A DNA stretch of 7,220 nt from Thermoleophilia bacterium (lineage in GTDB: Bacteria; Actinomycetota; Thermoleophilia; Miltoncostaeales; Miltoncostaeaceae), in assembly GCA_016463385.1 (NCBI GenBank), contig JAEMRL010000113.1:1-7220 (forward strand). The letters are read 5' to 3'. How positions within the stretch are numbered: position 1 is the first letter of the stretch; each line of letters begins with the position of its first letter. Positions 4,020 to 7,220 of the stretch are shown here, piece by piece. A program made the translations under genes and the position numbers. The notes under the pieces were generated by a model. That model saw only the letters and a program-made list of their open reading frames with translations. It had not been told where the DNA came from and did no database searches.

Positions 4020-6605
4020 CGGGAGCGGGGGCGTGGCGGCGTTGATCGTCTCCAGGAAGCGGACGACCCGCAGCTGATCGGCCGGGCTGAGGAGCACGTC
4101 CGGGCGGGTGTTGTTGGCGGTCCGGTGGCGCGCGTTGCCGACCACGCAGGCGAGGCTCTCGCAGGCGCCGTTGTGGTAGTACGGCGGCAGCTGGAGGATG
4201 CCCAGCAGGGACGGCACGTTGAAGCCCGCGCCCTTGCCGTCGCCGTTGTAGTCGATGCCGAGCGCGTCCTGCGCCGGCTGGCTGGCGCCGTTGACGACGC
4301 CCGCCGCGGCCTTCTCGACGCCGCCGACGTTGAGGCCGATCGGGTTGGTGCCGCCCGGGACGCCGAGGTTGAACGAGCCGATGTCCTTCACGAAGCGGCT
4401 CAGGTACTGGGAGCCGACCGGGTTGCCGAAGGTCTGCGCGGGCGCCCGCTCGGTGACGAACTCGGTCGCCGCGGGCGGGGGCGCGAAGTCGAGGGTGCTG
4501 CTCGTCCACTTGCCGCCCCCGTGGCAGCTCGCGCACGACTGGGCGAAGAGCGCCCGGCCGGCGGCGACGTCGCGCAGGTTCGCCCCGGGCCTGTTCTTGG
4601 TCGCGCGCAGCGGCCCGTTGGGCGTGCGCACGGCGACCCGCGTCCATTCGCGCATCGCCGTCAGGGCGGGCACCGCGACCGTGCTACCGGGGAGGGTCAC
4701 GGTCAGCTGCTGCCGCCCGGAGTTCTTCAGGGCGAAGTTGTTGATCGTGCACGGTGCCTGGTTGACGTCGCCGCTGTCGGCGATCAGCAGGCCGTGGTTG
4801 GGGTCGAAGAGGCTCGTTGCGGGCGCCGGCGCGGGAGGCGCGGCGGCGCAGGCGAGCGGCGTCGTGAGGGCGCCGGGGCCCGACACGTTGCGGATGTTGA
4901 GCTCGAAGTCCTCGACCTCGTCGCGCACCGGCGTGTAGTTGAGGATGCGGTTGGCGAAGCGCTGGTCGGCGGGCTGGTGCGGGTCGAAGGTGCCGTTGAG
5001 CGGGACCGACTTGCGCGGTCCGTCGGGGAACGACCAGACGACGCCGTCGGTCAGCCCCTTGAAGTGGCAGCTCGAGCAGCTCTGCCAGCCCTCGCTGGAG
5101 AGGCGGTCGGTGGTCGAGACGGTGGTGCCCGCCGGGCGGTTGAAGTTGCCGCGCGACGAGAAGAACATCTCGGCCCCCACCAGCACGACCTCCTCGAAGG
5201 AGCCCGGCGCGGGCAGGCGCGCGGTGCGGATGGTGCGGATGACGCGGTCGGTGCGCAGGTCCACGACGCTGACGTTGCGCGAGACGAAGTTGGTGACGTA
5301 GGCGCGGGTACCCGCCGGGTTGATCGCGATGCCCTGGGGGTTCTTGCCCGCGTTGTCGCCGGAGGTGGCGGCGTTGACCGGGTCGTTCAGGTCGATGTAG
5401 CGCGTGGTGTCGGCATCGACGGTGTTCGACAGCTTCCCGGATCCGTCCACCCTGGCCTTCACCAGGATGTCGCTGCCGGCGGCGACGACGTAGGCGTTGC
5501 CCTTGCCGAAGGCCATCGCCCAGGCGTTGGCGAAGAAGAGGCGCTTCTTGCCGGCCTCCGGATCGCGGGCCCCGAGGTGGAGGTTGACGAACTTGGCCGC
5601 GCTCTCGTCGCGCGCCGCGCCGGCGTTGACCTTCCCGATCACGTTGACGAAGGCCTGCGTGTCGACGTTGAACTTCAGCGGGCTCGACGGCGAGGCGGCG
5701 ATGTTGGGCAGGTAGGCGTTGTTGCCGCGGATCACGATGCTCTGCAGCTGGTTCGGGAACGCCGAGGTGGGGTCGGCGACGCCGTCGCCGGTCGAGTCGA
5801 TCGTGAAGCCGGTGACCTGCGGCGCGATCCTGACGAGCTGCGCCGGACGGTAGTCCCGCAGGCGCGTCGACGAGGTCTTGATGTCGATGCGGCAGACCGC
5901 CCCCTCGCGCCCGTTGTCGTCGGCCTGGATGCCCCCGGGGCGGGTGAACGAGAGGAAGCGGGTCACGAAGAGCCGCTTGCTGTCGCGGGTGATGGCCATG
6001 GCGCGCGGCTGGAAGTGGCGGGTGCGATCGGGCGCGTTGCAGATGCTGGTGCCGAGGCCGATGTGGCCGATCAGCGTGCGCGCCGCGACGTCGAGGACGG
6101 TGATCGAGTCCTGCCCGCTGTTGGCCACGAAGACCCGCAGGCCGTCCGGCGAGGCGACGATGTCCCAGGGCTCGGCCCCCGTGGTGATCCGGCCCTTGGG
6201 CCCGAAGCGGGGGTCCGGCTTGGCGGCGAAGCGCGCCGGCCGCGGGTTCGTGATCCGGATCACCGTCATGCTGCTGCCGGCGGCGTTGGCGACGTAGGCG
6301 TAGCGGCCGGCCGGGTCGAGCGCGACGCTCTGCGGCTCGTCGCCCACGGTGACCTTCGCCACGATCCGGTTGGTGTCGGTGCGGATCACCGAGACGCTGT
6401 CCGTGCTCGGGTTGACCGTCCACACCAGCGAGCCGTCCCGCGAGACGACGATCGGGCTCGAGGAGCTCGGTCCGGAGGGCGTGACCTTCACCGGCTTCGG
6501 GGCCGGGGCGGCCGTGGCCACGGTGGCGGACGCCACCAGGAGCGCCGCCATTCCGATGGCCGCCGCCGGGGCGCACCGCCGGACCCGCACGCGTCGAACC
6601 CGCAT
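4017..6605 (-). CDS. Secreted YVTN beta-propeller fused to a di-heme cytochrome c peroxidase/MauG-like domain
   Basis: The 862-residue protein has a signal peptide (Arg-rich residues 1-10, hydrophobic core 14-30, likely cleavage near TAA-P at 31-33). The N-terminal half is a YVTN/NHL-type propeller with strands AYVANAAGSSMTVI (103-116), VFVANSGQDSITVLDV (158-173) and AYVTNFVSRNVSVVDL (435-450). Two CXXCH heme-c sites follow: C510-C513-H514 and C691-C694-H695, 181 residues apart, as in bacterial di-heme peroxidases and MauG. Further family marks are the WTRVAVRTPNG segment (654-664) and LPPYYHNGACESLACVV (806-822), the counterpart of the P-Y-x-H-(D/N)-G motif. Heme is attached outside the membrane, so the protein acts there in redox chemistry; whether it reduces peroxide, modifies a partner protein or oxidises a substrate cannot be told. 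I chose the ATG at 6605, with GAAGGGG 5 nt upstream, over a GTG at 6611 that abuts that site. The gene leads an operon with DUF4394. Confidence 0.92.
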   Translation of the reverse strand: MRVRRVRVRRCAPAAAIGMAALLVASATVATAAPAPKPVKVTPSGPSSSSPIVVSRDGSLVWTVNPSTDSVSVIRTDTNRIVAKVTVGDEPQSVALDPAGRYAYVANAAGSSMTVIRITNPRPARFAAKPDPRFGPKGRITTGAEPWDIVASPDGLRVFVANSGQDSITVLDVAARTLIGHIGLGTSICNAPDRTRHFQPRAMAITRDSKRLFVTRFLSFTRPGGIQADDNGREGAVCRIDIKTSSTRLRDYRPAQLVRIAPQVTGFTIDSTGDGVADPTSAFPNQLQSIVIRGNNAYLPNIAASPSSPLKFNVDTQAFVNVIGKVNAGAARDESAAKFVNLHLGARDPEAGKKRLFFANAWAMAFGKGNAYVVAAGSDILVKARVDGSGKLSNTVDADTTRYIDLNDPVNAATSGDNAGKNPQGIAINPAGTRAYVTNFVSRNVSVVDLRTDRVIRTIRTARLPAPGSFEEVVLVGAEMFFSSRGNFNRPAGTTVSTTDRLSSEGWQSCSSCHFKGLTDGVVWSFPDGPRKSVPLNGTFDPHQPADQRFANRILNYTPVRDEVEDFELNIRNVSGPGALTTPLACAAAPPAPAPATSLFDPNHGLLIADSGDVNQAPCTINNFALKNSGRQQLTVTLPGSTVAVPALTAMREWTRVAVRTPNGPLRATKNRPGANLRDVAAGRALFAQSCASCHGGGKWTSSTLDFAPPPAATEFVTERAPAQTFGNPVGSQYLSRFVKDIGSFNLGVPGGTNPIGLNVGGVEKAAAGVVNGASQPAQDALGIDYNGDGKGAGFNVPSLLGILQLPPYYHNGACESLACVVGNARHRTANNTRPDVLLSPADQLRVVRFLETINAATPPLP

Positions 6606-6636
6606 CTCCACCCCTTCGATCGTGACGAACGTCGCG

Positions 6637-6666
6637 AACCTATGTCGGCGCCGTCGGCGCCGTCAA
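6637..6666 (-). promoter_or_regulatory. Promoter of the propeller/di-heme operon
   Basis: On the minus strand TTGACG (6666-6661) and TAGGTT (6642-6637) are separated by 18 bp. The -35 matches five of six consensus bases and the -10 fits TANNNT. Transcription would begin near 6630, giving a leader of about 25 nt that contains GAAGGGG (6617-6611). Confidence 0.65.
6644..6664. repeat. Tandem 9-bp repeat inside the promoter spacer
   Basis: GTCGGCGCC occurs twice in tandem and a third partial copy (GTC) follows, filling the -35/-10 spacer of the minus-strand promoter. Each copy holds the palindrome GGCGCC. It could be a regulator binding site, or simply a slipped-strand repeat in GC-rich DNA. Confidence 0.45.
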
Positions 6667-6681
6667 CGCCCTCGCCGCCGG

Positions 6682-6687
6682 TAGGCT
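6682..6687 (+). promoter_or_regulatory. -10-like box of a leaderless gene at the right edge
   Basis: TAGGCT is followed by exactly 6 nt and the GTG at 6694, with no Shine-Dalgarno. This matches the leaderless pattern at the left end of the window. Its -35 region would lie around 6658-6664, overlapping the -35 of the divergent operon. Confidence 0.55.
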
Positions 6688-6693
6688 CGCGCT

Positions 6694-7220
6694 GTGGCGA
6701 ACCAGACCGTGGACGAGATCGTCGAGCTGCTCGCGCCCCTGCGCGTGGAGGACGGACTCGCGGGCACGGTGGTGCGCGCCGCGCCCGACGCCTACCGGGC
6801 CATGAGCCACGACGTGCTCCGCCAGTCCCACGCGCACGAGGCCGCCGAGCGCGCGACGGCCTCGGCGTCGTTCGTCCAGGACGACCGGGCGATGCACCTC
6901 TGGACCCGGCGGGGGCCCGGCGACGCCGCCTGGGTCGCCCTGGCCCTGAGCGTGACCCGCAACCGGTCGGGCTCCGTGCTCAATGCCGGGTACCGGGTGA
7001 TCGCCGACGGCCCCGAGGAGGCCGCCGCGCTCGCCGCCGATCCGGCGCGCGCGCTGGCCACCCTGGTGACGCGGTTCGGGGTCTCGTTCTACACGGGCCG
7101 CAAACGCGTCTACCTGATGCCCGAGCACCTGGTCGAGATCGAGGGGCGCCTCGACGCGCTCGGCCCCGACCAGTTCGCGCGGGCCGTGGGCCTCGAGACG
7201 CCGCCCGACGGGTCGAAGGT
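6694..7220 (+). CDS. Unrecognised soluble protein, truncated by the right edge
   Basis: An open frame of 175 complete codons begins with GTG and runs off the window. The protein starts MANQTVDEIVELLAPLRVED. Visible features are an N-terminal helix (about 5-15), a mixed section with HDVLRQSHAHEAAERAT (39-55), strands near 78-88 (AAWVALALSVT) and 97-104 (NAGYRVIA), an Ala-rich helix (107-127), and a FGVSFYTGRKRVYLMPEHLV stretch (128-147) followed by a helix at 146-165. There is no signal peptide, membrane segment, cysteine or family motif that I recognise. Third positions are nearly all G or C, so it is coding; the opposite-strand open frame at 6640-7128 is its shadow. The start is set by a TAGGCT box 6 nt upstream. 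It is divergent from the propeller operon and may share control, but a functional link is not shown. Confidence 0.78.
   Translation, partial: MANQTVDEIVELLAPLRVEDGLAGTVVRAAPDAYRAMSHDVLRQSHAHEAAERATASASFVQDDRAMHLWTRRGPGDAAWVALALSVTRNRSGSVLNAGYRVIADGPEEAAALAADPARALATLVTRFGVSFYTGRKRVYLMPEHLVEIEGRLDALGPDQFARAVGLETPPDGSK

Noticed and set aside
3053..4045. 330-codon plus-strand frame opposite DUF4394
   Set aside because: Antisense shadow with Gly/Arg/Ala/Asp-rich composition and no motif.
4684..6576. 630-codon minus-strand frame inside the propeller gene
   Set aside because: A frame-shifted shadow rich in Arg/Gly/His; the true frame has the YVTN and CXXCH motifs.
6640..7128. 162-codon minus-strand frame at the right edge
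   Set aside because: It is antisense to the GTG-started frame at 6694, which has the expected codon bias and promoter. It would also run through the propeller operon promoter.

Overview
The window looks like chromosomal DNA from a high-GC actinomycete. Third codon positions are almost always G or C, GTG starts are common, and a secreted DUF4394 protein and a YVTN-propeller/di-heme protein are present. Thermoleophilia (Solirubrobacterales-like) is my best guess, but this rests on gene content and style, not on a marker gene.

Layout. Positions 1-149 hold the 5' end of a SIMPL (DUF541)-type gene on the minus strand, cut by the left edge. A compact 46-bp divergent promoter region follows. Next, on the plus strand, is a small multi-pass membrane protein built like a voltage-gated channel without a selectivity filter (196-840). 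A regulatory region (841-943) with two matching operator-like dyads leads into a two-gene operon: an ArsR/SdpR-type repressor (944-1327) overlapping by 4 bp an AHSA1/SRPBCC protein (1324-1812). A hairpin just after the operon is a likely terminator.

Positions 1813-2872 form an unusually long gap between convergent genes. I find no believable gene in it. It carries several strong dyads, two small sets of repeated motifs, and ten TGTGA/TCACA pentamers, of which I saw none elsewhere in the window.

The right half is a minus-strand operon of two secreted proteins. A large YVTN beta-propeller fused to a di-heme cytochrome c peroxidase/MauG-like domain (6605 down to 4017) is followed after 13 nt by a DUF4394 protein with a C-terminal PKD domain (4003 down to 2873). 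It has a recognisable promoter at 6637-6666. Back to back with it, a plus-strand gene for an unrecognised soluble protein starts at 6694 and runs off the right edge.

How the parts work together. The ArsR repressor probably controls its own operon through the flanking dyads. The propeller/di-heme and DUF4394-PKD proteins are probably made together and act outside the membrane. Three of the seven genes (SIMPL, channel-like, right-edge gene) have a TANNNT box 6-8 nt before a GTG start and no Shine-Dalgarno, so they are probably transcribed without a leader. The other four have ordinary ribosome binding sites.
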